From Candidatus Hermodarchaeota archaeon (GTDB taxonomy: Archaea > Asgardarchaeota > Hermodarchaeia > Hermodarchaeales > Hermodarchaeaceae): DNA of 36,392 bases. Below are positions 22,945 to 31,310 of the stretch, piece after piece. The notes beneath the pieces were generated by a model that was not told the DNA's origin, searched no databases, and worked only from the letters and a program-made list of their open reading frames with translations. The DNA is taken from the NCBI GenBank assembly GCA_016840595.1, contig JAEOSA010000001.1, positions 1-36,392 on the forward strand. Reading direction: 5' to 3'. Position 1 is the first letter of the stretch; each line of letters begins with the position of its first letter. Both the position numbers and the translations under genes were made by a program.

Positions 22945-24597
22945 CTACGATGCTTGTTGTGCAAGTTTTTGATCAAAGACTTTTCTGAGTAAGACCATTG
23001 GAAGATTGCCATTCGCAGATATTGTGTCGTGGAAGAACTTGTCGGAATATTTGGCTCCCATTTTTTCCATAAGTTCATCACGTAGTTGAAGAACGAGGTG
23101 TTTCCCTAACAGGTAGGATAATGGGTAGCCAGGACTCAAGGTATACCGGCGGACCTCTGCTGTTGCACCTTCTTTAGACATACTTGCTTCTTTGACTAGC
23201 ATATTCACAGCTTCATCGAATGCCATTTCGCCTCGACCTAATTTTACATCCACAATAATTCGAACCGCTCGCCAAATCGCTCCGGTTAGTTGGACCATCT
23301 TTGCTTCAAGACCGGTGACGAAGCCCTTTTCCATCATCATTTGTTCACAATAATGGGCCCATCCTTCGACTGTTTCGATTCCCAGACTGCCTGTCATTGT
23401 ACCTAAGAGTGGAATTAATGATCCTCGGTTTGAGGCTGATAATTGTAGGAAATGACCGGGGTAAGATTCGTGGACGGCAACGTTTCGAATACTTGGGTTG
23501 TTCAAGTGCTTACCTAAATGAGTGATGTCTTTTGGTCGAGTGACAACATAAATCCCAATCTTGGTGTCATCAAAGCGTGAGGGAGGTATTAATGCGGCGA
23601 AGGGGATCAAGGGAGCCATGTATGCAGGGGTTTCCTCAATATTCAGTATATCTTCTTCATAGATAGTAGCGAGATCATTATCAAGAATGAATTGCTTCGC
23701 ATCTTCCATGGCAGTCCGTGTTGCAAGCAGTGCCTCATCAAAGGTTTTTGGTGTATCTTTCTCGATGGTGGCCATTATTTCTTCAACGCTTTTATTGGGA
23801 TCAATTTGGGCAGCGGTTTGGCTTCTTTCTTCTTTGAGCTCTTTGAGGGATTTAATTCCGAATTGTAGAATCTCTTCCGAAGTCATCCCTAGCTTTCGGA
23901 GTTGGATCAGTCGCTCATATCGCTTCTTCCCCAATGCCCACTTTTCTGTTGTGTTAGATTGAAGTTGCTGTAGCCAGGCAAGATGTTCTTTAATTGGCTC
24001 ATTTAGTGCCGCTACAGCTTCCTCTAAGTCTACTTGGAGGTCGTCAGGAATTTGGCCTTTTCCTATCATTGTAATAAACTGAAAGAGGCCTGGTATTTGC
24101 TGGGCGGATTCAAGGGCAATTTCTGTCCATAATTTTACAGGTTTTGATTTTTCGAAGCGTGTACGGAATTCCTTTAGATACCGTGGTATCTCTTTAAGTC
24201 GAGATACTATAGCCTTCATGCGTTCTTCTAGGGGTGCATATTCCCTAGAGATCATGAGGAAAAAACTGCCTCCAATTAGGTCAAAGCCATCAGGATTCAA
24301 GATGTTTTGGCGTTGCTCATGGAGTGCGAATTTCCATACTTCAAGAAGACTTTCAAGGATTTGCCAGTCAATTTTATTCGCTTCATTTAAGGCTTTGAAA
24401 TCGACTGTCTCTTTCATACGACTAACCGCTTCTTCAAGCATCTTTTCGAGTTCAAAATCTGGAGATAAATCGCCTTTCGAAAGCTGATAATCAAATGGGT
24501 CATGGAGCCCTAACATGCTCGCAATTTCGGGAAGAATTTGGTAGAACCTTTCATACATTTCGTTTTTTAACTTCTCAAACTGTTTGTCGGCACTCAT
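22945..24597 (-). CDS. DUF885 family metallopeptidase-like protein
   Basis: 550 residues, the normal size for DUF885. Long helical N-terminal two thirds lead to AVHESYPGHFLQLSASN (HESYPGH at 376-382), an HExxxGH zinc-type motif, and VEGWAHYCEQMM (E411), the likely third ligand. These are conserved across DUF885. YTLSPGYPLSYLLGKHLVLQLRDELM and FHDTISANGNLPMVLLR are the usual C-terminal signatures. There is no signal peptide, so the protein is probably cytoplasmic. Peptidase activity is inferred from the motif. TTATATGTATATTG on the minus strand, 35-50 bp upstream of ATG 24597, is a likely TATA region. Confidence 0.85.
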   Translation of the reverse strand: MSADKQFEKLKNEMYERFYQILPEIASMLGLHDPFDYQLSKGDLSPDFELEKMLEEAVSRMKETVDFKALNEANKIDWQILESLLEVWKFALHEQRQNILNPDGFDLIGGSFFLMISREYAPLEERMKAIVSRLKEIPRYLKEFRTRFEKSKPVKLWTEIALESAQQIPGLFQFITMIGKGQIPDDLQVDLEEAVAALNEPIKEHLAWLQQLQSNTTEKWALGKKRYERLIQLRKLGMTSEEILQFGIKSLKELKEERSQTAAQIDPNKSVEEIMATIEKDTPKTFDEALLATRTAMEDAKQFILDNDLATIYEEDILNIEETPAYMAPLIPFAALIPPSRFDDTKIGIYVVTRPKDITHLGKHLNNPSIRNVAVHESYPGHFLQLSASNRGSLIPLLGTMTGSLGIETVEGWAHYCEQMMMEKGFVTGLEAKMVQLTGAIWRAVRIIVDVKLGRGEMAFDEAVNMLVKEASMSKEGATAEVRRYTLSPGYPLSYLLGKHLVLQLRDELMEKMGAKYSDKFFHDTISANGNLPMVLLRKVFDQKLAQQAS

Positions 24598-24854
24598 TCT
24601 AATTCACTCTATGGATAGGTAATGTGGTCAATATACATATAACATCTGTAAAAATCTGACCAAATTCGTGGTCACGATAAAGCCAAGAACTCAATTGCTT
24701 TTGTGATACTTAAAATTCTAAAAGAGGAGACTAATTTGTCTCTGTGTATTTAAACTAAGGGTAGTAAAACATATAAGCAAGTGTTTAAGGAAATGTCCGA
24801 ACCCCGCAACTCCTCTAACTTCCGAAGAAAGTATGAGGCGGAGCAGCGGAGAAG

Positions 24855-25988
24855 GTGTCAACATTGGGAGAAAGACAATATGATCTTTTAGATGTGAAAT
24901 ACCATCACATCGTTCTCGAAGGATCTCAATACGAGGTTGGAAAACGGCTTGGCGAATTCCTCAGCCAAGAACCAAATGCGAAGAAAGTCTTCGCCTCAAG
25001 CAAGGTGAACCTCAAAAAAGTAGGATTCAAAGATTTTGAAATCCTATGGGCTTATTGCGAAGAATGTTGCCCTGGCATCACGGATGAAATCCAAGGCTTT
25101 GCCGATGGACTAGAGGTCTCTCCACAAGATATTCCTTTTTGGAACTGGACCTTTGCACCATCATTAGGTGGCGAGTGCTCCCAATTTGCTGTCCTGTCAT
25201 CAGCAACCCACGACAAGCATGTCTATGCCGGACGAACCTATGAGTGGATTCATACTGATGAAGACCTGAAACTCTTCACCACTCGTATCAAGGGGAAAGC
25301 TAATCACATCGGATTTTCCTGCCTCCTCTTTGGCCGCCATGATGGCATGAACGAACATGGACTAGTCGTGACCATGAGTGGTGGGGGTATCTTTCGTGTG
25401 CCTTTCAAGAACAGAGGTCCAATGTTCTGGCTCGCCATCCGCGCTGTGCTTGATCAATGCAATTCAGTCGAAACTGCACTAAAACATCTGGAAAAACAAC
25501 CCATGACGGGGTACTATACGCTCATGCTGGCAGACAAACACGATAATGCTGCACTCATTGAAATGGCCGATGGAACAACCAGTATCAAACGAATAATACC
25601 TGACAACCCGGAACCCTACCTCTTCGGAGTGAATCACTACCGACAGCCAGACATGTCGCAGTTCAACAAACTGAATGTCGGAATCATCCACCACTCAAAA
25701 ATCCGTGAAGCCCTCATCACCAACTGGTACACAAAACACGCACCAGGAATAACAAAACAAGATGTACAGGACCTCCTTGCCACCTTACACCCTGACGGAC
25801 TGTGCAACCACTTCTACAATGACGGTTTTGGCACGCTCTGGTCCATGGTATTCGATGTTAACCAAGAATCCGTTGATGTTTGTTTCAGCGCCCCCACACA
25901 TAACAGCTATCGCATCTTCAGTCTAAAGGATCCCATTGGGATAACTGCGTATCCAACCATTGTACCCATCACGAAAGAGAAATTATAA
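24855..25988 (+). CDS. C45-type Ntn hydrolase (acyl-CoA:6-APA acyltransferase-like)
   Basis: 377 residues. The start is GTG 24855, next to GGAGAAG. N-terminal part: HHIVLEGSQYEVGKRLGEFL, then EECCPGITDEIQGFADGLEVSPQDIPFWN, the typical C45 propeptide region. GGECSQFAVLSSATHDKHVYAGRTYEW follows, with Cys108 as the expected autoprocessing nucleophile, then GMNEHGLVVTMSGGG and LADKHDNAALIEMADG. The C-terminal GVNHYRQPDM and GFGTLWSMVFDVNQESVDVCF complete the family pattern. No signal peptide, so it acts inside the cell, unlike the anchored Ntn hydrolase at 18360. It would cleave or transfer an acyl-amide group. The MGMT-like gene follows 36 bases later in the same operon. TATA-like ACATATAAG is at about 24770-24778. 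Confidence 0.85.
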   Translation: MSTLGERQYDLLDVKYHHIVLEGSQYEVGKRLGEFLSQEPNAKKVFASSKVNLKKVGFKDFEILWAYCEECCPGITDEIQGFADGLEVSPQDIPFWNWTFAPSLGGECSQFAVLSSATHDKHVYAGRTYEWIHTDEDLKLFTTRIKGKANHIGFSCLLFGRHDGMNEHGLVVTMSGGGIFRVPFKNRGPMFWLAIRAVLDQCNSVETALKHLEKQPMTGYYTLMLADKHDNAALIEMADGTTSIKRIIPDNPEPYLFGVNHYRQPDMSQFNKLNVGIIHHSKIREALITNWYTKHAPGITKQDVQDLLATLHPDGLCNHFYNDGFGTLWSMVFDVNQESVDVCFSAPTHNSYRIFSLKDPIGITAYPTIVPITKEKL

Positions 25989-26024
25989 ATCCGGAAAGGC
26001 TGAAACACACAAGGTGGTACTGCC

Positions 26025-26513
26025 ATGCCGTATAAGCGAAAAACTTGGCAAGAAAAACTCGAAGATCCCAAAGGCATGCCCAAGATCATGCCCCTTGAAG
26101 CGAATTTTCCCTGTCGACGACCTCTTGAAAAAATGGGTGCCCAAATCGGAGACAGTGTGGTCCTCGCACCCGGCACTGATGTCAATGAGATTATGCAGAC
26201 TATTCCAAGAGGCAGACTCATCACCTTGAACCAGATTTGTGAACGCCTTGCCGTCAAACATGGCGCAAAATATTGTTGCACCCTCACCACAGGCATCTTT
26301 GTCACTACCGCAGCAAACGCCGCTGAGGAAATGGACAGTGATGTTCCCTACTGGCGAACAATCAAAAACACAGGTGAACTGAATCCAAAATACCCTGGTG
26401 GTGCAGAGCGACAAAAAACCTTACTCGAAGAGGAGGGGCACACCATTATTCAAAAAGGTAAGAAACACATCCGGTATGTTGTCAAAAACTTCGAGAAGGT
26501 CCTTATCGACTAA
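26025..26513 (+). CDS. MGMT-like DNA-binding protein without the acceptor cysteine
   Basis: 162 residues; GGTGGT lies 6 bases before ATG 26025. IMQTIPRGRLITLNQICERLAVKHG (about 56-80) matches the winged-helix 'IPxGxVxTYxxIA' part of O6-methylguanine-DNA methyltransferase. SDVPYWRTIKNTGELNPKYPGGAERQKTLLEEEGH matches the 'IPCHRVI...G...GG...K..LL..EG' active-site segment, but the reactive Cys-His is replaced by Tyr109-Trp110 (PYWR). It therefore cannot act as a standard suicide alkyltransferase. It may bind DNA like the alkyltransferase-like (ATL) proteins, which flag lesions for excision repair. The extra N-terminal 50 residues and the CC pair at 84-85 are unexplained. It is in an operon with the C45 hydrolase. 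Confidence 0.75.
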   Translation: MPYKRKTWQEKLEDPKGMPKIMPLEANFPCRRPLEKMGAQIGDSVVLAPGTDVNEIMQTIPRGRLITLNQICERLAVKHGAKYCCTLTTGIFVTTAANAAEEMDSDVPYWRTIKNTGELNPKYPGGAERQKTLLEEEGHTIIQKGKKHIRYVVKNFEKVLID

Positions 26514-26534
26514 TCTGAACGCTAAAGCTATTCT

Positions 26535-27878
26535 TTAGAGAACCTCTACAATTTTCTCCAAAACCTGAAGACCCTTGGCTTCTGCCTCTCGAGCGCCTTT
26601 AAGCGCTTCAACAATCCCTCGGCTCTGATCGTTGACTTTGATGGGATCCATGGTGAGGTCCGGGGAAAACGGTAAGAGTTTGTTGACTTCAACGAGATTT
26701 CGAGACACAGCATCATAGTATCCGATGCTCTTCTCAAAGATTGGCTTGAGTTCCCCATCCAAGCGGTCTTGAGCTTCCTTCAAAAACTCGACAGCCATAA
26801 TTCGACATTCTGCCCATACCGCAGCATTATATGCCAAACCAAAAGTTATCGCCGTTCCTGACTCCACCGCCTTAATCCAAGCATCATAGCCCTCAAGACC
26901 AGATTTGTATTGTGGATACTGGATCCAATCCTTCGGGTTTTGAGCATGTTTCAACACATTTCGAAAAGCTTGTTTCACTGTTTTACTATCCTCACTGGGT
27001 TTAACCTTCTTCGCACTGTAAATTTCCAATAACGTCACCCCAGTCATTCCAACCTCTTTCCAGGGCTTAGGTCCAGCTCCCTCCTCAGTGTGATAACCTT
27101 TGTAGTAGTATCCGATATTATCGTATCCATAGATGGTGTAGTATTCAGCGATGTCCCCGATTTGCCACCCATAGCAAGGATGTTCAGCATCAATGGCTTT
27201 TTGTACAAACTTCCAAGCCCGCTCCTGCTTCTCTTCAAAATCTGGTGTACCCTTCCACGCCATCACCCCATCGAGTTTCGCACCAAGATTACGAGACAAC
27301 TCAAAGATCATTATCGTTTTCCATGCTGTAGGGCCACTTGGACAGAGATCTTGTGCAATATTCAAGATGAACCCATGCCCCGTCGCCCCATACAACCACG
27401 GAGTTGACACGTCCAATCCCAAATATTCCAGACATCCATCCAAACACCCCAAATGAGAAACATGATGAGGCTTAAATCGTAAATTTGTCAATTTCTTCAT
27501 ACGACTACTTCCTGTTCGTATACTAGCATAGCGATCCATCATGCGCTGACGACCATTGGCAACCCGAATCACCGAATCCACATAGGATTCAACAATCGTC
27601 TGCAACAGCTCTCGACCATCCGTTGTAATCTGATAAATCCCTCGCTCTATTCTTTCAACCAATCCCCGGCCAATAAGCTGCGTAAGATGATTGGCAAGTG
27701 CTGTCCGACTGATTTCTGTTGCTCGGAGTATCTCCACAAACGACTTAGTGTTATCTGCAAGGAGAGTAAGAATCTCGAGTCGCTTGGGGTGGGCTACAGC
27801 TCGAAGGGTTCGGGCAATATCGTCCTTTGCTTCATCAACTGTTGCCCTCAGATCCTCCAATTTTATCGGCTCATCCAT
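26535..27878 (-). CDS. Winged-helix regulator fused to a BtrH/C39-like papain-fold domain
   Basis: 447 residues. Residues 20-100 form an ArsR-like winged helix: DDIARTLRAVAHPKRLEILTLL, ATEISRTALANHLTQLIGRGLVERIERGIYQITTDG. A linker follows (about 100-135). The rest resembles BtrH-like or peptidase C39-like domains: HLGCLDGCLEYLGLDVSTPWLYGATGHGF (Cys145 and Cys149 at the helix start), then AEHPCYGWQIGDIAEYYTIYGYDNIGYYYKGY, the region that in this fold carries the 'GYD' strand. The expected His before GYD is Glu or Tyr here. A helical C-terminus (about 310-447) resembles that of the 4012-5340 protein in layout. It looks like a one-component sensor that uses an enzyme-derived domain for ligand binding. 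A perfect 8-bp inverted repeat lies at its promoter. Confidence 0.7.
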   Translation of the reverse strand: MDEPIKLEDLRATVDEAKDDIARTLRAVAHPKRLEILTLLADNTKSFVEILRATEISRTALANHLTQLIGRGLVERIERGIYQITTDGRELLQTIVESYVDSVIRVANGRQRMMDRYASIRTGSSRMKKLTNLRFKPHHVSHLGCLDGCLEYLGLDVSTPWLYGATGHGFILNIAQDLCPSGPTAWKTIMIFELSRNLGAKLDGVMAWKGTPDFEEKQERAWKFVQKAIDAEHPCYGWQIGDIAEYYTIYGYDNIGYYYKGYHTEEGAGPKPWKEVGMTGVTLLEIYSAKKVKPSEDSKTVKQAFRNVLKHAQNPKDWIQYPQYKSGLEGYDAWIKAVESGTAITFGLAYNAAVWAECRIMAVEFLKEAQDRLDGELKPIFEKSIGYYDAVSRNLVEVNKLLPFSPDLTMDPIKVNDQSRGIVEALKGAREAEAKGLQVLEKIVEVL

Positions 27879-27881
27879 AGG

Positions 27882-27902
27882 AACCGCCTGCTGAAGGCGG
27901 TT
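27882..27902. promoter_or_regulatory. Candidate operator or leader hairpin of the HTH-BtrH gene
   Basis: AACCGCCT (27882-27889) and AGGCGGTT (27895-27902) are perfect 8-bp arms around a 5-base spacer, 4 bp upstream of ATG 27878. With TATA box CTTATATC on the minus strand at 27916-27923, the transcript start would fall inside the palindrome. That placement fits an autorepression site. As RNA it would also form a hairpin just before the start codon. Confidence 0.6.
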
Positions 27903-27915
27903 TGCTCGCTTTTGT

Positions 27916-27923
27916 GATATAAG
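27916..27923 (-). promoter_or_regulatory. TATA box of the HTH-BtrH gene
   Basis: CTTATATC on the minus strand, about 40 bp upstream of ATG 27878 and 14 bp from the palindrome at 27882-27902. Confidence 0.5.
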
Positions 27924-27961
27924 TCTTTTCGTGAATAATATACCTAAATTTTGTGAATATT

Positions 27962-28681
27962 TTATCGTTTTATTTCTTGTTCAATGCGGCGTTCTCGCAT
28001 AAACCGATAGAGTTCCCCTGTTTTCCTGTAGTAGATGACTGTATAGAAGACACCAAACAACAGAACGATGAGGAGAGGCATCCAAATTCCCGCAGGATTG
28101 AGAAACCAGGCAATTGGAATTAATATGAAGAAGATGCCGAAAACCCAGATAATAGGGAAACCGAAGACCCATTTTCTCCGGCTTTGCGTGGTCTTCAAAT
28201 AGCTGAGGTATTCGATTTTCAAACCAAGTTCGCCAGGAGAGTAGCGATAGAAGCCATCGAATTTCACTCGCGCAATGACGCCACCGAAATATCGTCCCCA
28301 GGGGTAGGCGCCATATGCGATGAAGATGGTAAGCACTAACAGGGTGCCGTTTAATGCAATAAGCATGAAAAGTGGAGGCAGGATAATAAACAATACTAGG
28401 AACGTTTCAAAATAAAGAAGCGTCCAAATAAAACCAATGAAAGCGAACAGGGCAATAAAGAAGAAAAGTCCCAGTCCTTTATTGACGCTCAGCACGACTT
28501 TTTGTTTGAAAAGGCGGTTTCGGATGTCTGTAGTTTTTTGTACTAATTCATTATTTACTTCGTTGGGATCCAATCGCTTGATTTTCCCCACAATTCGCCA
28601 GAAGGCTTTTCGGACGTCCTTAGTATCACCTTTCTTGGCAAGTTGCTGTTCAATAGTCTTGAGTTCAGATACAAATGTCAC
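27962..28681 (-). CDS. Multi-pass membrane protein of unknown function
   Basis: 239 residues from GTG 28681, with GGAGAT 8 bases upstream and a TATA box GTTTTATAC at 28717-28725. A longer frame to 28846 would overlap the preceding gene and its terminator and is rejected. A soluble N-terminal helical part (VTFVSELKTIEQQLAKKGDTKDVRKAFWRIVGKIKRL) leads to two hydrophobic segments (LGLFFFIALFAFIGFIWTLLYF and FLVLFIILPPLFMLIALN onward), a cytoplasmic stretch and two more (FPIIWVFGIFFILIPIAW, MPLLIVLLFGVFYTVIYY). It ends in basic MRERRIEQEIKR. No family recognised. It lies directly downstream of the secreted glycoprotein gene but has its own promoter. Confidence 0.7.
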   Translation of the reverse strand: MTFVSELKTIEQQLAKKGDTKDVRKAFWRIVGKIKRLDPNEVNNELVQKTTDIRNRLFKQKVVLSVNKGLGLFFFIALFAFIGFIWTLLYFETFLVLFIILPPLFMLIALNGTLLVLTIFIAYGAYPWGRYFGGVIARVKFDGFYRYSPGELGLKIEYLSYLKTTQSRRKWVFGFPIIWVFGIFFILIPIAWFLNPAGIWMPLLIVLLFGVFYTVIYYRKTGELYRFMRERRIEQEIKR

Positions 28682-28716
28682 AGCTTCCAATCTCCAGGTA
28701 ATAGGGTGAAATACTT

Positions 28717-28725
28717 GTATAAAAC
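28717..28725 (-). promoter_or_regulatory. TATA box deciding the membrane-protein start
   Basis: GTTTTATAC on the minus strand, 36 bp upstream of GTG 28681. A transcript start near 28695 excludes the longer frame that begins at 28846. Confidence 0.55.
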
Positions 28726-28742
28726 TGAAGACAGGTCTTTGT

Positions 28743-28778
28743 GAAAAAAAGAGGGCGGTGGGGGCTGTGTCGCCCCCA
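28743..28778 (-). terminator. Intrinsic-type terminator of the secreted glycoprotein gene
   Basis: On the minus strand GGGGGC pairs with GCCCCC (28772-28777 with 28760-28765), with a 6-base loop, then CCGCCCTC and seven T (28744-28750). It begins 16 bases after the stop of the glycoprotein gene. Confidence 0.75.
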
Positions 28779-28793
28779 AGGTGTTCATTCAGA

Positions 28794-31055
28794 TTATGTA
28801 CGACGTAACCGACGAAGGACGTTACGCCTGAACACAAGGTATCCAACTAGTACTCCAATCACGAGCATCACGATTGCGATGCCAACGATAATTGCGATAC
28901 CAGTCATGGAACCCAGTGTAATCACTTCTCTAATAGAGAATTCTGCCGTACCATCGACTTGGATGATAAAGGTCACCCTTCCAGTAGTCTTTGCAGTAAA
29001 GGTTCCAGTGTACGTCATGCCGAATGGGAATGATAGGCTAGCAAGAATGTAGAGTTGAAACATAGAACTAATGAGGAATGGGAAGTGTCCTAGAGTGTTG
29101 AAGAAGGTGCCATAGGCAGTATCTCCATCAGGTCGGAGATGCAAGTTGAGTATATAGTCATTACCAGCGACAACGTTGAACGTGAACGCGGTAAAGTCTT
29201 CAGCTGTTTCACCAGTTGCAGATGCCACGGTTCCTGGAGTATAAGCCATGGGTGGCGTGATGGTTAAGGAAACATTCCCTTCAGTCATGTCGCCTCCAAC
29301 TAGGCCTGGTCCTTGTACCCATAGGTAGTTGATAGTGTCACGAACGGACACGTAGGTTAGTGTAGCTGTGTCATTGGTATTCCGTGAAACTCCTGGTCCT
29401 GTGTTTGGATCTGCAAAGGCGAGCGGAATCATTAGGCTCATCCATTGCCAATCTGCATACGGCATGGGTTGCATCGTGTCTTCGATCTCAACTGTCCCAC
29501 TTGAGGTGTACTCACTTGCCATCGCAGTTACTTCGTAGGTTGCACCACTTGCTTGTGGTACCGTGAAGAAGTGATAGTAGGGACCGATTGTGGAATTGAA
29601 GTCAAAGGTGAGTCCTAAAGGTGTCAATTCAGGGAATGGATAAATGTCGAAATGAGCAGTAACAGTGAAGTTTGGACTATAAGGACCAGCACCATAGGGT
29701 GTGGCAACAACACGGAAGAAGTAGGTGTTAAACCAGCTCGATGGTCCAAAGCCAAATGGTGGTATAGCGCTAATAATTGATCCATTGTCATATGTGGTCA
29801 ACGTTGCATCGGTTATCCATTGTTCTATGTACATGCTTCCCAATACTCCAAGCATTGGGTTGCCTCCACCTTGAGCAGTTGTCCAACCACGTTCCAAGTT
29901 TTCATTGTCAATCCATGATTCGCTCAGATCTTCGTAGCTTCTAAGCCATGGACCAGTATAGCCTCCCATCCAAGCATCATAGGTTGTTACCGTCCAGTTG
30001 AATCCTAAGGGATTCGAGAAGGATGCATTGAAATAATGACCTTCGGGGATGGTGACTGCGACGTATTGTTCGTATACATTGGGAGTCATGTTGAATTGAA
30101 GTTCAAGACCAATGTTTGGTACAATGACTTGGGATTGTACTGGAGTGACGTTGATAGTGAAGTTTGCAACAGAATTATTGAGGAATGTAAAATCATCACT
30201 TTTACCGAGTAGATAGTAATCCCCGCCTCTGAGCACTTCCTGATTAATGAAGGGTCCAACAATGCTATTGTTGGTGCTAGCTCCTGCTGGAATGTTAAAT
30301 CCCGGGGCCCAGGATTGATAGGGGAGGTACTGACCATATTCAAGATCCATTAAATACAATCCAACAGGTTGGAAGAAGCCATCGCCTAACCAACCGGCAG
30401 TTGTCTCCCAATTCAATCCAGCATACGCAGTGAAGTTATAGAATTCGTCAGCTGGGAGGTTGATGCGGAAGCCTTGCCAGGTTTGATCCTCTGTCCATTC
30501 AAGCGTTGAATTTTGTCCCATGGGCAATGCATTGGGTATCATAGAGAATGGAAGGAGCTGAGTTACTGTGAGATTTCCAAGGACCAAGTCGCCAGGACTC
30601 GGAGTGTCAATCATGACGTCGATACGGAAGTATCCAGGACGAACACAAATCGCATCATTCTCGTCGTATACTGTGTCGTTTTCAGGAACATTGTTTTGAG
30701 ACCAGCTATCAAAGCTCTGAAGGGATTCGATATAGGACCCGATTTGGGGCCACCACCAATCCATACTCTGATAGTAATCAGCGTCCAGATCCAGGTTGGG
30801 TGATGCTTCGTCCACATAGAGAGACAAATTGAGCAGATAGATTCCAGGATCAAGAATTGAAATCTCAAGAACCTCTGTTGGGTCCGTTTCGTTGAGTGTA
30901 AATGGAGTAATGCTATTCACTGGAGCTTGGATTGCTTGAACAACCGGATCGATGCCTGCATCAGCCTGTAGGGGCGAAATTGGGCGTGAGATGCCAAACT
31001 GAAACACTAGTAGACTAAGTACTAAAATTGAAACTTTTAAAGTAGTTCGATTCAT
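28794..31055 (-). CDS. Large secreted, membrane-anchored surface glycoprotein-like protein
   Basis: 753 residues. Signal peptide TTLKVSILVLSLLVFQFGIS at the N-terminus, one C-terminal membrane helix (TGIAIIVGIAIVMLVIGVLVGYLVF) and a basic tail RRNVLRRLRRT. The exposed part is strand-rich, with many aromatic and acidic residues and about 15-20 N-x-S/T sequons (NLS, NLT, NFT, NVT, NGS, NDT, NVS). That density is typical of archaeal cell-surface or S-layer-associated proteins. Similar blocks recur (GIYLLNLSLYVD, ATYEVTAMASEY, NDYILNLHLRPDGD), suggesting repeated beta-sandwich modules of the pre-peptidase C-terminal type. No catalytic motif seen. TTTAAAAAATAA on the minus strand about 25 bp before ATG 31055 implies an almost leaderless mRNA. 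A strong terminator follows. Confidence 0.75.
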   Translation of the reverse strand: MNRTTLKVSILVLSLLVFQFGISRPISPLQADAGIDPVVQAIQAPVNSITPFTLNETDPTEVLEISILDPGIYLLNLSLYVDEASPNLDLDADYYQSMDWWWPQIGSYIESLQSFDSWSQNNVPENDTVYDENDAICVRPGYFRIDVMIDTPSPGDLVLGNLTVTQLLPFSMIPNALPMGQNSTLEWTEDQTWQGFRINLPADEFYNFTAYAGLNWETTAGWLGDGFFQPVGLYLMDLEYGQYLPYQSWAPGFNIPAGASTNNSIVGPFINQEVLRGGDYYLLGKSDDFTFLNNSVANFTINVTPVQSQVIVPNIGLELQFNMTPNVYEQYVAVTIPEGHYFNASFSNPLGFNWTVTTYDAWMGGYTGPWLRSYEDLSESWIDNENLERGWTTAQGGGNPMLGVLGSMYIEQWITDATLTTYDNGSIISAIPPFGFGPSSWFNTYFFRVVATPYGAGPYSPNFTVTAHFDIYPFPELTPLGLTFDFNSTIGPYYHFFTVPQASGATYEVTAMASEYTSSGTVEIEDTMQPMPYADWQWMSLMIPLAFADPNTGPGVSRNTNDTATLTYVSVRDTINYLWVQGPGLVGGDMTEGNVSLTITPPMAYTPGTVASATGETAEDFTAFTFNVVAGNDYILNLHLRPDGDTAYGTFFNTLGHFPFLISSMFQLYILASLSFPFGMTYTGTFTAKTTGRVTFIIQVDGTAEFSIREVITLGSMTGIAIIVGIAIVMLVIGVLVGYLVFRRNVLRRLRRT

Positions 31056-31077
31056 TTTCTCAAACTCATTTTGAGTT

Positions 31078-31089
31078 ATTTTTTAAAGC
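31078..31089 (-). promoter_or_regulatory. TATA box of the surface glycoprotein gene
   Basis: GCTTTAAAAAATAAC region on the minus strand, about 23-34 bp before ATG 31055. The mRNA would begin a few bases before, or at, the start codon. Confidence 0.5.
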
Positions 31090-31310
31090 AGTAATTTGAA
31101 CGATTCCCGCTGGAACTATCGAAATCGTCGACTGCCTAAAGCGAATAGACCGAAAATGGTTTAAAAACTCTATTGGTCTTCCATCTGTGGTGGCGCACTA
31201 ATTAAGCTTCTATGAATGCGCAATTAAGCCTCTCGCCAGTAATAAACCTAGAAAAAGTGACATGTTATCTTCAAGAAGGACTAGCACGGATTTGAGGTCT
31301 TCTGTAAGTT

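Noticed and set aside
24793..24891. 32-codon frame (MSEPRNSSNFRRK...) overlapping the C45 start
   Set aside because: Out of frame with the real gene, overlaps its start, and is of low-complexity charged composition; no independent support.
28682..28846. Longer N-terminus for the membrane protein
   Set aside because: It would cross the terminator, the upstream gene end and the TATA box at 28717-28725.
31212..31295. 27-codon frame downstream of TTTAAAAAC at about 31162
   Set aside because: No ribosome site and no recognisable sequence. The 255-base gap otherwise holds only the glycoprotein promoter and a partial GCGCA repeat.
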